In this document: positions 1 to 8,262 of the stretch, piece by piece
How the letters are laid out: each line of letters starts with the position of its first letter
Numbering within the stretch: the first letter of the stretch is position 1
Source of the DNA: Firmicutes bacterium UBA1702
Lineage (GTDB): Bacteria; Bacillota; Clostridia; Peptostreptococcales; Anaerovoracaceae
Assembly: GCA_002320005.1 (NCBI GenBank)
Contig: DCJK01000004.1
Coordinates: forward strand, 255-64,254
Length of the DNA: 64,000 nt
Direction: 5' to 3'
Position numbers and translations under genes: made by a program
Notes under the pieces: model-generated
The model's input: the letters and a program-made list of their open reading frames with translations, nothing else
Databases searched by the model: none
What the model was told of the DNA's origin: nothing

Positions 1-1
1 G

Positions 2-46
2 ATTTATTACAGCTTTGTCGGCAAAATTGACTTGCCCGAAGCCTAA
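2..46 (+). CDS. C-terminus of a probable serine recombinase (partial, 14 residues)
   Basis: Only the last 14 codons are inside the window, reading IYYSFVGKIDLPEA and then TAA. The ending resembles the C-termini of large serine recombinases found on small mobile elements of Clostridia; this is from memory of the family and not a search. A strong terminator begins two bases after the stop, which supports a real gene end here. The gene sits directly before a truncated Maff2 reading frame, so it may belong to an element nested inside the ICE. With so few residues the identity is uncertain; the gene end itself is better supported. Confidence 0.4.
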   Translation: MYYSFVGKIDLPEA

Positions 47-47
47 C

Positions 48-102
48 GCCCGACCTATCCGACACAATGGCCAAGTGCCGGATAGGAACGGCAAAATTTT
101 TT
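48..102 (+). terminator. Intrinsic terminator after the partial left gene
   Basis: The 8-bp arm CCTATCCG (54-61) pairs with CGGATAGG (79-86), extended by GCC/GGC at the base and CAC/GTG within the loop, and is followed by six T residues at 97-102. It lies immediately after the stop codon at 44-46. A terminator here is odd for the middle of an ICE transfer operon and marks the boundary of a foreign insertion. Confidence 0.7.
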
Positions 103-129
103 ACACTTCTATTACTTCTTTATCGCACA

Positions 130-228
130 TCAGCAAAATCCCAGGGCATGAAACAGCTCATGGCGGGCGGCGGCGTTGCCCTTATCGGCATGACCCTTGT
201 ACCGCTGCTTTCCGGGCTGTTCGGTTAA
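130..228 (+). pseudogene. Truncated Maff2-family conjugation protein (C-terminal remnant)
   Basis: The frame reads SAKSQGMKQLMAGGGVALIG and continues to the stop at 226-228. This is the C-terminal half of Maff2, a small membrane protein of about 70 residues encoded just before the VirB6-like gene in Tn1549-type elements and thought to act in the mating channel like a VirB2/TrbC pilin. The usual N-terminal membrane segment is absent: upstream of SAKSQG the sequence is unrelated and holds a terminator and another gene end. There is no good ribosome binding site before the internal ATG at 148. The simplest reading is that an insertion split the gene, with its 5' part to the left of the window. 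Confidence 0.65.
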
Positions 229-247
229 GATAAGCGGGTAAAGGCTT

Positions 248-1117
248 ATGCAGAGCATACTTGACGCGATTAACGAATGGATAAAGGAAATCCTTATCGG
301 AGCCATAAACGGTAATCTGTCATCTATGTTCGGGGACGTAAACGAAAAAGTCGGCACTATCGCCGCAGAGGTAGGCAGGACCCCGCAAGCGTGGAACGCA
401 AACGTATTTTCCATGATAAGGACGTTATCGGAAAACGTGATTGTCCCGATTGCGGGGCTTGTCATTACCTATGTCCTATGCTACGAGCTAATCAGCATGG
501 TAACGGAAAAGAACAATATGCACGATATTGACACGTTCATGTTTTTCAAGTGGATATTCAAGGCGTTTGTCGCAGTCTATCTTGTTACGCACACATTTGA
601 TATTACTATGGCGGTGTTCGATATGGCGCAACACGTTGTTTCCGGCGCGTCGGGGGTAATCGGCGGCAACACGAATATAGACGTTGCCGCCGCCCTTGGC
701 TCCATGCAGGACGGGCTTGAAGCAATGGAAATCCCCGAACTGCTCTTACTTGTCATGGAAACAAGCCTTGTGAGCTTGTGCATGAAAATCATGTCCGTAC
801 TGATAACCGTTATCCTCTACGGCAGAATGATAGAAATTTACCTTTACTGTTCGGTATCGCCTATCCCGTTTGCAACAATGACAAATCGAGAGTGGGGACA
901 GATAGGAAACAACTACCTCAAAGCCCTGTTCGCTATCGGTTTTCAAGGCTTTATGATTATGGTATGCGTCGGCATTTATGCGGTTTTGGTAAACAGCATG
1001 ATTATAGCGGATAACCTGCACAGCGCGATTTTCTCCCTTGCAGCCTACACCGTTATTCTCTGCTTCTCCCTGTTCAAATCCGGCGCACTGGCAAAATCCA
1101 TATTCAACGCACATTAA
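248..1117 (+). CDS. VirB6/TrbL-like conjugal transfer membrane protein
   Basis: This 289-residue polytopic membrane protein is the inner-membrane channel component of the ICE type IV secretion system. Hydrophobic segments are visible near residues 62-84, 105-125, 180-200, 230-256 and 262-282, with a hydrophilic N-terminal region before them. Length and placement directly after Maff2 and before PrgI match the VirB6/TrbL family protein of Tn1549-like elements. The ATG at 248 follows a modest AAAGG at 241-245. It is the first intact gene of the transfer operon in this window. Its transcription may depend on promoters left of the window or inside the nested element, because a terminator lies at 48-102. 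Confidence 0.85.
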   Translation: MQSILDAINEWIKEILIGAINGNLSSMFGDVNEKVGTIAAEVGRTPQAWNANVFSMIRTLSENVIVPIAGLVITYVLCYELISMVTEKNNMHDIDTFMFFKWIFKAFVAVYLVTHTFDITMAVFDMAQHVVSGASGVIGGNTNIDVAAALGSMQDGLEAMEIPELLLLVMETSLVSLCMKIMSVLITVILYGRMIEIYLYCSVSPIPFATMTNREWGQIGNNYLKALFAIGFQGFMIMVCVGIYAVLVNSMIIADNLHSAIFSLAAYTVILCFSLFKSGALAKSIFNAH

Positions 1118-1158
1118 AAGACACGCGGGGCTTCTCCCCGCAGAAAGGAGGTTTTTGC

Positions 1159-1563
1159 TTGGCGTATGTACCCGTACCGAAAGACTTATCCAAAGTCAAA
1201 ACAAAGGTTGCTTTCAACCTTACAAAACGGCAAATCATTTGTTTTGCGGCTGCCCTTATCTTAGGACTTCCGCTTTTCTTTTTGCTCAAAGACAGCGCAG
1301 GCACAAGCCTTGCGTCGGTGGTAATGATTGCGGTTATGCTGCCCTGTTTCCTGTTCGCCATGTATGAGAAACACGGGCAGCCCCTTGAAGTGGTGGCAAA
1401 GCACATCATACAGACAAAATTCATTGCCCCCAAAGAGCGACCCTATCAGACACAGAATTTATACGCCGTATTGGAACGGCAGAGAAAATTGGAAAAGGAG
1501 GTATCAGCGATTGCAAAAGGAACCTACAAAAAAGGCAGCGGGAAAAAGAAACGCCGGGGCTAA
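1159..1563 (+). CDS. PrgI family conjugation protein
   Basis: The 134-residue protein starts at TTG 1159, chosen because AAAGGAGG lies at 1144-1151; the first residues read MAYVPVPKDLSKVKTKVAFN, the standard PrgI opening. Two closely spaced membrane helices follow near residues 26-44 and 52-70, then a basic C-terminal tail. PrgI proteins are short membrane components of Gram-positive conjugation channels, and this one is the VirB3-position partner of the VirB4 ATPase. Its 3' end overlaps the start of the virB4 gene by 53 bp in another frame, so the two are probably translationally coupled. Confidence 0.85.
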   Translation: MAYVPVPKDLSKVKTKVAFNLTKRQIICFAAALILGLPLFFLLKDSAGTSLASVVMIAVMLPCFLFAMYEKHGQPLEVVAKHIIQTKFIAPKERPYQTQNLYAVLERQRKLEKEVSAIAKGTYKKGSGKKKRRG

Positions 1564-3952
1564 CCCGCCCCGCAAGCTCTCCCGCGTCGAGAGAAAGCAG
1601 ATTGCCGAGGTTATAAGACAGGCAAAGGGCGACGGGAAAGCCCACACCGCGCAGCAGACAATCCCCTACATTCAAATGTACCCGGACGGGATATGCAAGG
1701 TATCAGAAAAGAAATACAGTAAATCCATTGCCTTTGAAGATATTAACTATCAGCTTGCACAGGCAGACGACAAGACCGCCATTTTTGAAAACTGGTGCGA
1801 CTTCCTCAACTACTTTGACGCTTCCGTTTCGGTACAGCTTTCTTTCATCAATCAAGGGACACAGCGGGAACAGGCAGAGAAAGCTATCCATATTCCCGCG
1901 CAGGACGACGCTTTCAACTCTATCCGCACCGAGTATTCGGATATGCTGAAAAATCAGCTTTCCAAAGGCAACAACGGGCTTGTGAAGCACAAGTACATCA
2001 CATTCAGTATCGAAGCAGACAATCCGGCGGCGGCAAAAGCCCGCCTTTCCCGTATTGAAACCGACGTGCTGAACAATTTTAAGGTACTTGGCGCGTCTGC
2101 CCGACCTATGACGGGCTATGAACGGCTGAACGTGCTGCATGGCGTATTCCACCCGGAGGGCAAGCCGTTTTCCTTTGATTTTTCATGGCTTGCCCCGTCC
2201 GGGCTTAGTACAAAGGACTTTATCGCCCCGTCCTCTTTCCATTTTGGCGAGGGACGCTATTTCCGCATGGGTAGAAAAATAGGCGCGGTATCATTCCTTG
2301 AAATCCTTGCGCCGGAACTGAATGACCGTATGCTTGCCGACATTCTGGACTTGGAAACGGGCGTTATCGTCAATCTGCATATCCGCAGTATCGACCAGAC
2401 CGAAGCAATCAAGACTATCAAGCGGAAAATCACAGACCTTGACAAGATGAAGATTGAGGAACAGAAAAAAGCAGTACGCAGCGGCTATGACATGGATATT
2501 ATTCCCTCTGACCTTGCCACTTTCGGCAGCGAAGCGAAAAATCTCTTGCAGGATTTACAGAGCAGGAATGAAAGAATGTTCTTACTCACGTTCCTTGTCG
2601 TCAACATGGCAGACACGAAGCGGAAACTTGAAAATGATATTTTCGCGGCGGCGGGCATTGCACAGAAATATAACTGCGCTTTGACGCGCCTTGACTATCA
2701 GCAGGAAGCGGGGCTTATGTCCTCTATCCCTCTTGGGGAAAACCTTATCCCTATTCAAAGAGGGCTGACGACAAGCAGCACCGCTATTTTTATCCCCTTT
2801 ATCACGCAGGAGCTTTTCCAGACAGGCGCAGCCCTCTATTACGGACTGAACGCTCTTTCAAACAACATGATACTCTGCGACCGCAAGCAGCTTAAAAATC
2901 CGAATGGGCTTATCTTGGGAACGCCGGGAAGCGGTAAATCCTTTGCAGCGAAACGGGAAATGACAAATGCTTTCCTCATTACGGACGACGATATTATCAT
3001 CTGCGACCCGGAAGCCGAGTATTTCTCCCTTGTGCAGCGTCTGAACGGTCAAGTTATCCGTTTGTCGCCTACGGGCAAGGGCATTGACGGAAAGCCCCAG
3101 TACGTCAACCCTATGGACATTAACTTGAATTACAGCGAGGACGACAGCCCCCTTGCGCTGAAATCCGATTTTATCCTGTCCTTGTGTGAGCTTGTCATTG
3201 GCGGCAAGGAGGGCTTGCAGCCGATTGATAAGACGGTCATTGACCGCGCTGTAAGAAACGTGTACCGCCCGTTTTTAGCAAACCCCGACCCGGCAAATAT
3301 GCCGATTTTGGGCGACCTCTACGACGAGCTTTTACGGCAGCCGGAGCCGGAAGCGGCGCGGATCGCGTCGGCGTTGGAGCTTTATGTATCGGGAAGCCTT
3401 AACGTCTTTAACCACAGGACGAATGTAGAGCTTTCAAACCGCCTTGTCTGCTTTGATATTAAACAGCTTGGAAAGCAGCTTAAAAAGTTGGGTATGCTCA
3501 TTGTGCAGGACCAGGTATGGAACAGGGTAACGGTCAACCGGGCAGAAAAGAAATCCACACGCTACTATATGGACGAATTTCACTTGCTTCTGAAAGAGGA
3601 ACAGACCGCCGCTTACAGCGTGGAGATTTGGAAGCGTTTCAGAAAGTGGGGCGGCATACCCACAGCCATTACGCAGAACGTTAAAGACTTACTTAGCAGC
3701 CGCGAAGTGGAAAATATCTTTGAAAACTCTGATTTTGTCCTCATGCTCAATCAAGCGGCAGGCGACCGGGCTATCCTTGCAAAGCAGCTTAACATTTCCC
3801 CGCAGCAGATGAAGTACGTTACCCACACCGAAGCGGGCGAGGGACTTATCTTCTACGGAAACGTGGTACTGCCCTTTGTAGACCGCTTCCCGAAAGACAC
3901 CGAGCTTTACCGGGTAATGACGACGAAGCCGGAGGAAGTGGGCGAAGCATGA
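1511..3952 (+). CDS. VirB4-type conjugation ATPase
   Basis: The 813-residue hexameric ATPase powers assembly of and transport through the ICE mating channel. Walker A GTPGSGKS lies near residues 469-476 and Walker B YYMDEFHLLL near 685-694. The open frame extends upstream to 1328, but TTG 1511 is preceded by AAAAGGAGG at correct spacing, inside prgI, and gives an N-terminus beginning LQKEPTKKAAGKR, so 1511 is chosen. The stop overlaps the next ATG as ATGA (3949-3952). The family usually follows PrgI directly, as here. Confidence 0.9.
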   Translation: MQKEPTKKAAGKRNAGANPPRKLSRVERKQIAEVIRQAKGDGKAHTAQQTIPYIQMYPDGICKVSEKKYSKSIAFEDINYQLAQADDKTAIFENWCDFLNYFDASVSVQLSFINQGTQREQAEKAIHIPAQDDAFNSIRTEYSDMLKNQLSKGNNGLVKHKYITFSIEADNPAAAKARLSRIETDVLNNFKVLGASARPMTGYERLNVLHGVFHPEGKPFSFDFSWLAPSGLSTKDFIAPSSFHFGEGRYFRMGRKIGAVSFLEILAPELNDRMLADILDLETGVIVNLHIRSIDQTEAIKTIKRKITDLDKMKIEEQKKAVRSGYDMDIIPSDLATFGSEAKNLLQDLQSRNERMFLLTFLVVNMADTKRKLENDIFAAAGIAQKYNCALTRLDYQQEAGLMSSIPLGENLIPIQRGLTTSSTAIFIPFITQELFQTGAALYYGLNALSNNMILCDRKQLKNPNGLILGTPGSGKSFAAKREMTNAFLITDDDIIICDPEAEYFSLVQRLNGQVIRLSPTGKGIDGKPQYVNPMDINLNYSEDDSPLALKSDFILSLCELVIGGKEGLQPIDKTVIDRAVRNVYRPFLANPDPANMPILGDLYDELLRQPEPEAARIASALELYVSGSLNVFNHRTNVELSNRLVCFDIKQLGKQLKKLGMLIVQDQVWNRVTVNRAEKKSTRYYMDEFHLLLKEEQTAAYSVEIWKRFRKWGGIPTAITQNVKDLLSSREVENIFENSDFVLMLNQAAGDRAILAKQLNISPQQMKYVTHTEAGEGLIFYGNVVLPFVDRFPKDTELYRVMTTKPEEVGEA

Positions 3953-4911
3953 CAGAGGAATTAAAGACGGACATTATCATCAACCGGGACGCGCTCTTTG
4001 CTCTTAGGGAACTGCCCGACGAAAGCGTGAATTGCTGCGTAACAAGCCCGCCCTACTATGCACTTAGGGACTACGGGCTTGACGCACAAATTGGGCGGGA
4101 GGACACGCCGGAGGAATACATAGAAAGGCTTGTTGCCGTATTCCATGAGCTAAAGCGCGTCTTGCGTTCCGACGGTACCTTTTGGCTGAATATCGCAGAC
4201 ACCTATTGCGGCACCGGGAACAAAGGTTACTATGCCGACCCAAAGAACCCGAAAGGCAGAAACGGACAGCAGACTGCGAAAAATGCCCGCGCTCCCGGCT
4301 GCAAGCAAAAGGATTTAATCGGTATTCCGTGGCTTTTAGCCTTTGCCCTACGCGCTGACGGGTGGTATTTACGGAGTGATATTATCTGGCAGAAAGAAAA
4401 CCCTATGCCGGAAAGCTGCAAAGACCGACCGAGCCGCTGCTATGAACATATCTTTTTGCTTACAAAGTCAAAGAAATATTTTTATGACGCTGCCGCCATT
4501 GCGGAGCCTATCGCTGCCACAACAGCGGCGCGTTACCGCACCGGGCGGGGCGCGGGGCACAAGTATGCTGATGAAGTACCCGGACAAGGGAAAGTACAGG
4601 GTATCAACCGCACAAGAAGCGGCGGCTACTATGACGAAGCACTTATACCGACCATGCGGAACAAGCGGGACGTGTGGCTTATCAACACGGTACCATACAG
4701 CGGCGGGCATTTCGCCGCCTATCCTCCGAAGTTAGCGGAAACCTGTATCAAGGCTGGCTGTCCGAAAGGCGGCGTTGTCATAGACCCCTTTTTAGGCAGC
4801 GGCACAACGGCGGCAGTCGCAAAAAGCCTTGACCGACACTATATCGGTATCGAACTGAATATTGAGTATTGCGCCCTTGCAAGGGCGCGGATTGGAGGTG
4901 TGCAGCCATAA
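3949..4911 (+). CDS. DNA methyltransferase of the N4/N6 (beta) class
   Basis: This 320-residue site-specific methyltransferase has catalytic motif IV TSPPYY at residues 32-37 and the S-adenosylmethionine motif I DPFLGSGTT at 279-287. Catalytic before cofactor motif is the order of beta-class amino-methyltransferases. No restriction enzyme gene is nearby, so it is an orphan enzyme. In Tn1549-like ICEs such a gene sits inside the transfer operon, where it probably protects entering DNA from host restriction; that role is inference. It starts in an ATGA overlap with virB4. Its TAA stop at 4909-4911 lies in the tetramer ATAA, which looks like a mutated ATGA overlap with the following gene. Confidence 0.9.
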   Translation: MTEELKTDIIINRDALFALRELPDESVNCCVTSPPYYALRDYGLDAQIGREDTPEEYIERLVAVFHELKRVLRSDGTFWLNIADTYCGTGNKGYYADPKNPKGRNGQQTAKNARAPGCKQKDLIGIPWLLAFALRADGWYLRSDIIWQKENPMPESCKDRPSRCYEHIFLLTKSKKYFYDAAAIAEPIAATTAARYRTGRGAGHKYADEVPGQGKVQGINRTRSGGYYDEALIPTMRNKRDVWLINTVPYSGGHFAAYPPKLAETCIKAGCPKGGVVIDPFLGSGTTAAVAKSLDRHYIGIELNIEYCALARARIGGVQP

Positions 4912-7043
4912 AACAATATAAGCCGCGTGATAAAATCACGCAGAAAATGACCCGCGACGGACTTATCGAGGTCAACGAAACCAAAGAAACCGCCGAGCGT
5001 GTAAGCCGCCGGGAACAGGAAGCGGATTTTTCAAAACCGCAGGAGCAGCCCGCGCCGCAGGCCGCACAGGAAGCGGCGGCGCAGAACGTGGCAGAGCTAC
5101 CCCCTGTTTCTCCTGACGCTTCCCCGCTTCCTCTTGCGCCAGAGCTTCCCCACAGGCAGGACACCGCTACCGCCGAGCGCGTCATGGAGCGCGTTAGCGC
5201 AGCCCAGACCCGGAAAGCGAGTAAAAAGGCAGCGCAGAAAGCACAGCGCGACGCTACGGTAAAAGAGAAATCTTCCCGCTTGCAGTTTACCGAGGAAGAA
5301 TTAAATACGCCGGAGCTTGAAACGTATATCAAAAAATCCGATAAAGCCGCCGACCGTCTGGACGCGGCAAAGGCAGCTATCCCCAAAGAAAAGAAACTTG
5401 TAGGGGAACGCACCTTTGACGAAGCCACAGGAAAGGCAAAGACCCGCTTACGCTTTACCGAGCAGGAAAAGCCGATAAATGGCGGCAAAGCCCACCCTAA
5501 CCCGCTATCCCGCCCCGCGCAGGAAGCGGGTATTTTCGTCCACAACAAGATACATTCCGTTGAAAAGGATAATTCCGGCGTGGAGGGAGCGCATAAATCC
5601 GAGGAATTAGCGGAGAAGGGCGCAAAGTACGGGACGCGGAAAATCCGGGAGGGCTACCGCAGCCACAAGCTGAAACCCTACCGGGCGGCGGCAAAGGCTG
5701 AAAAAGCAGCGGAGAAAGCAAACGTCAATTACCTGTACCACAAGACGCTGCATGAGAACCCGCAGCTTACAAGTAACCCCCTATCCCGTTTCATGCAGAA
5801 GCAGCAAATCAAGCGGCAGTATGCTAAGGTAGCAAAGACGGGCGGCGCAGCTACCGCAAAGAAAGCCGCCGAGAATACCCGCAAGGCAGCGAAGAAAACC
5901 GCCGAGGAAACAAAGAAAGCGGTTGCTTTTGTGGGGCGGCACCCGGCGGGCGTTGGTATCGCCGTTGCCGCGCTGCTCTTATTCATCATGGTATCAGCGG
6001 GACTTTCTTCCTGCGGGGCTATGTTTTCCGGCATGATGAACGGCGTTCTTGGGACGTCCTACACGTCGGAGGACAGCGACCTTGTGGCAACGGAAAACAA
6101 CTACGCCGCAAAGGAAACCGAGCTTCAGCAGCGGATTGACAATATCGAGCGCGACAATCCCGGCTATGATGAATACCGCTACGACCTTGACAATATCGGG
6201 CATAACCCGCATGAACTGGCTTCTTACCTTACCGCCCTTTTGCAGAACTACACGCCCCAGAGCGCACAGGCAGAGCTAAACCGCGTCTTTGATAAGCAGT
6301 ACACCTTGACACTGACGGAAGAAATCGAAGTGCGCTACCGCACCGAAACCCGCACCGACACATGGACGGACGAGGACGGGAACAGCCACAGCGATACCTA
6401 TACTGTTGAAGTACCCTATAACTATTACATTCTCAATGTCAAGCTGACAAACAGACCGATTAACAGCTTTGTATCGGAGCTTTTGACCGCAGAACAGCTT
6501 GAAATGTACCAGGTGTATCTGGAAACAAGCGGCAACAAGCCCTTGATTTTCGGCGGCGGTTCTCCCGACGTTTCCGCGTCCGAGGATTTAAGCGGCGTAC
6601 AGTTTGTAAACGGGACGCGCCCCGGAAATACCGCGATTGTAGATATAGCGAAGCGGCAAGTCGGCAACGTGGGCGGGCAGCCCTATTGGAGCTGGTACGG
6701 CTTTAACAGCCGCGTGGAGTGGTGCGCCTGCTTTGTGTCGTGGTGCTACGGGCAAATGGGCTTATCCGAGCCGCGTTTTGCCGCCTGTCAATCACAGGGT
6801 ATTCCGTGGTTTACTTCACGCGGGCAATGGGGAGCGCGGGGCTATGAGAATATCGCACCCGGCGACGCTATCTTTTTCGACTGGGACTTAGACGGAAGTG
6901 CAGACCATGTAGGGCTTGTTATCGGCACAGACGGAAGCCGCGTCTATACCGTCGAGGGCAATTCCGGCGACGCCTGCAAAATCAAAAGCTATCCCTTAGA
7001 CTATGCCTGTATCAAAGGGTACGGGCTGATGAACTGGAACTAA
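4908..7043 (+). CDS. Membrane-anchored CHAP-domain peptidoglycan hydrolase (ICE transfer)
   Basis: This is the cell-wall-opening protein of the conjugation machinery. A long Ala/Glu/Lys-rich cytoplasmic region (residues 1-345) is followed by one membrane segment near 348-368, a spacer, and a C-terminal CHAP amidase/endopeptidase domain from about 578. The likely nucleophile is Cys606 in WCACFVSW and the catalytic His is His667 in ADHVGLV. The start is a problem: GGAGG at 4894-4898 points to codon 4908, which is ATA, not ATG. The open frame also runs back to TTG 4869, and the first internal ATG is 4947. I give 4908 because the ribosome binding site and the gene overlap fit it; about 711 residues result. 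Confidence 0.8.
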   Translation: MKQYKPRDKITQKMTRDGLIEVNETKETAERVSRREQEADFSKPQEQPAPQAAQEAAAQNVAELPPVSPDASPLPLAPELPHRQDTATAERVMERVSAAQTRKASKKAAQKAQRDATVKEKSSRLQFTEEELNTPELETYIKKSDKAADRLDAAKAAIPKEKKLVGERTFDEATGKAKTRLRFTEQEKPINGGKAHPNPLSRPAQEAGIFVHNKIHSVEKDNSGVEGAHKSEELAEKGAKYGTRKIREGYRSHKLKPYRAAAKAEKAAEKANVNYLYHKTLHENPQLTSNPLSRFMQKQQIKRQYAKVAKTGGAATAKKAAENTRKAAKKTAEETKKAVAFVGRHPAGVGIAVAALLLFIMVSAGLSSCGAMFSGMMNGVLGTSYTSEDSDLVATENNYAAKETELQQRIDNIERDNPGYDEYRYDLDNIGHNPHELASYLTALLQNYTPQSAQAELNRVFDKQYTLTLTEEIEVRYRTETRTDTWTDEDGNSHSDTYTVEVPYNYYILNVKLTNRPINSFVSELLTAEQLEMYQVYLETSGNKPLIFGGGSPDVSASEDLSGVQFVNGTRPGNTAIVDIAKRQVGNVGGQPYWSWYGFNSRVEWCACFVSWCYGQMGLSEPRFAACQSQGIPWFTSRGQWGARGYENIAPGDAIFFDWDLDGSADHVGLVIGTDGSRVYTVEGNSGDACKIKSYPLDYACIKGYGLMNWN

Positions 7044-7071
7044 CCGCAAAAATGAAAGGAGTATTGACATT

Positions 7072-7341
7072 ATGGCAATGAGTAAGATTGAACGTATCGA
7101 CCGGGAAATCCAGAAAACCCGCGAGAAAATCACAGAGTATCAGAACAAGCTGAAAGGACTGGAAGCGCAGAAAACTGAAGCGGAAAACCTTGAAATCGTA
7201 CAGCTTGTGCGCTCCATGCGCTTAACCCCCGCAGAGCTTAACGCTATGCTGTCCGGCGGCGGGATTCCCGGCATGGCTGCCGCCGTTCCCGAAGAAACCA
7301 CAGACTATGACGAAGAACAGGAGGACACCGAGAATGAATAA
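7072..7341 (+). CDS. DUF4315 family ICE protein
   Basis: This 89-residue hydrophilic protein opens [20 protein letters not shown] and forms a predicted coiled coil over about residues 5-45, ending in an acidic tail. It matches the DUF4315 proteins always found between the CHAP hydrolase and the DUF4366 protein in Tn1549-type operons. Function is unknown. AAAGGAG precedes the ATG. The stop at 7339-7341 overlaps the next start at 7334 in another frame, which implies coupled translation. Confidence 0.85.
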   Translation: MAMSKIERIDREIQKTREKITEYQNKLKGLEAQKTEAENLEIVQLVRSMRLTPAELNAMLSGGGIPGMAAAVPEETTDYDEEQEDTENE

Positions 7342-8062
7342 GAAAATCCTTAGAACGCTGACTGCATTTTGCGCCGCCCTTATGCTCATGGGCGGCTTTT
7401 CCGTTACTGCTTTTGCACAAACGCCGGAGCAGCCCGCCGCTGACGCGACCAACGACAGCGGCGTTATCTATGAGGAACCCGAAGAAACCGCACCCCTTAC
7501 GCCGGAGGGGAACGCGACCCTTGTTGACGATTTCGGCGGCAATAAGCAGCTTATCACAGTTACGACCAAAGCCGGGAACTATTTTTATATCCTCATTGAC
7601 CGGGACGACGAGGGCGAAAACACCGTCCATTTCTTAAATCAAGTGGACGACGCAGACCTTTTCGCGCTCTTGGAGGACGGGGAAAACAGCGAAGCGCAGA
7701 CCCCCGCTGTCTGCACCTGTACGGAAAAATGCGAAACCGGGAAAATCAATACGTCCTGCCCGGTATGCTCTACCAACATGACCGCTTGCAGCGGCAAAGA
7801 AGCCGAGCCGGAGCCGGAAGAACCTACCGAACAGTCGCAGGAAAAAAGCAATACCGGTGGGCTTGTGCTTTTCCTTGTCGTGGCACTTCTTGGCGGCGGG
7901 GGCGCGTTCTATTACTTTAAGTTTATGAAACCGAAGCAGAGCGTCAAAGGCGGCACCGACCTTGAGGACTTTGATTTTGAGGACTACGACGAGGACGAGC
8001 CGGAGCCGGACGACGCAGACGGGGACGCTTCCGAAGATGATACGGAGGACGAGGACGCATGA
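7334..8062 (+). CDS. DUF4366 family exported membrane protein
   Basis: The 242-residue protein begins [20 protein letters not shown], a clear signal peptide that ends near the AFAQ motif at about residue 28. An extracytoplasmic domain with a four-Cys cluster ([16 protein letters not shown]) follows. One transmembrane helix lies near residues 176-198, and the C-terminal tail is extremely acidic. ATG 7334 is preferred over an in-frame codon at 7307 because only it gives an immediate signal peptide. The gene overlaps DUF4315 upstream and the next gene by ATGA (8059-8062). Role in conjugation is unknown; a cell-surface part in mating is inference from the operon. Confidence 0.85.
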   Translation: MNKKILRTLTAFCAALMLMGGFSVTAFAQTPEQPAADATNDSGVIYEEPEETAPLTPEGNATLVDDFGGNKQLITVTTKAGNYFYILIDRDDEGENTVHFLNQVDDADLFALLEDGENSEAQTPAVCTCTEKCETGKINTSCPVCSTNMTACSGKEAEPEPEEPTEQSQEKSNTGGLVLFLVVALLGGGGAFYYFKFMKPKQSVKGGTDLEDFDFEDYDEDEPEPDDADGDASEDDTEDEDA

Positions 8063-8262
8063 CCCTGTTTACCGACAATCCCTTTGAAAAGATGATGATA
8101 CAACGACCATGCGGGCGGCGCGACAATACGCCGCCTGTTTTCAAATCCCCGGCCTGCGCTTCCTGCCCCTATAAAGGGCAAGCCCCTTGTGTGGGCTACT
8201 GTCTGAAACAGGTACAGGAGAAACAGGGCGCGGAGCCGGAACGCGGAAAGGAGGAACTTTAA
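8059..8262 (+). CDS. Small Cys-rich ICE protein, function unknown
   Basis: The 67-residue protein has a cluster [17 protein letters not shown] that could bind zinc. It starts in an ATGA overlap with the DUF4366 gene and stops immediately before the TTG start of topB, so it is a real member of the transfer operon. I do not recognise a named family beyond its recurrent position in Tn1549-like elements. AAAGGAGG near its 3' end serves topB. Confidence 0.7.
   Translation: MTLFTDNPFEKMMIQRPCGRRDNTPPVFKSPACASCPYKGQAPCVGYCLKQVQEKQGAEPERGKEEL

Noticed and set aside
1..147. The 5' junction of Maff2 as the 3' end of a group II intron
   Set aside because: No domain V-like sequence with its tetraloop and catalytic triad is visible; a reading frame end plus terminator explains the segment better.
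1328..1510. Upstream extension of VirB4 overlapping PrgI
   Set aside because: No ribosome binding site; TTG 1511 with AAAAGGAGG gives the family-typical N-terminus.
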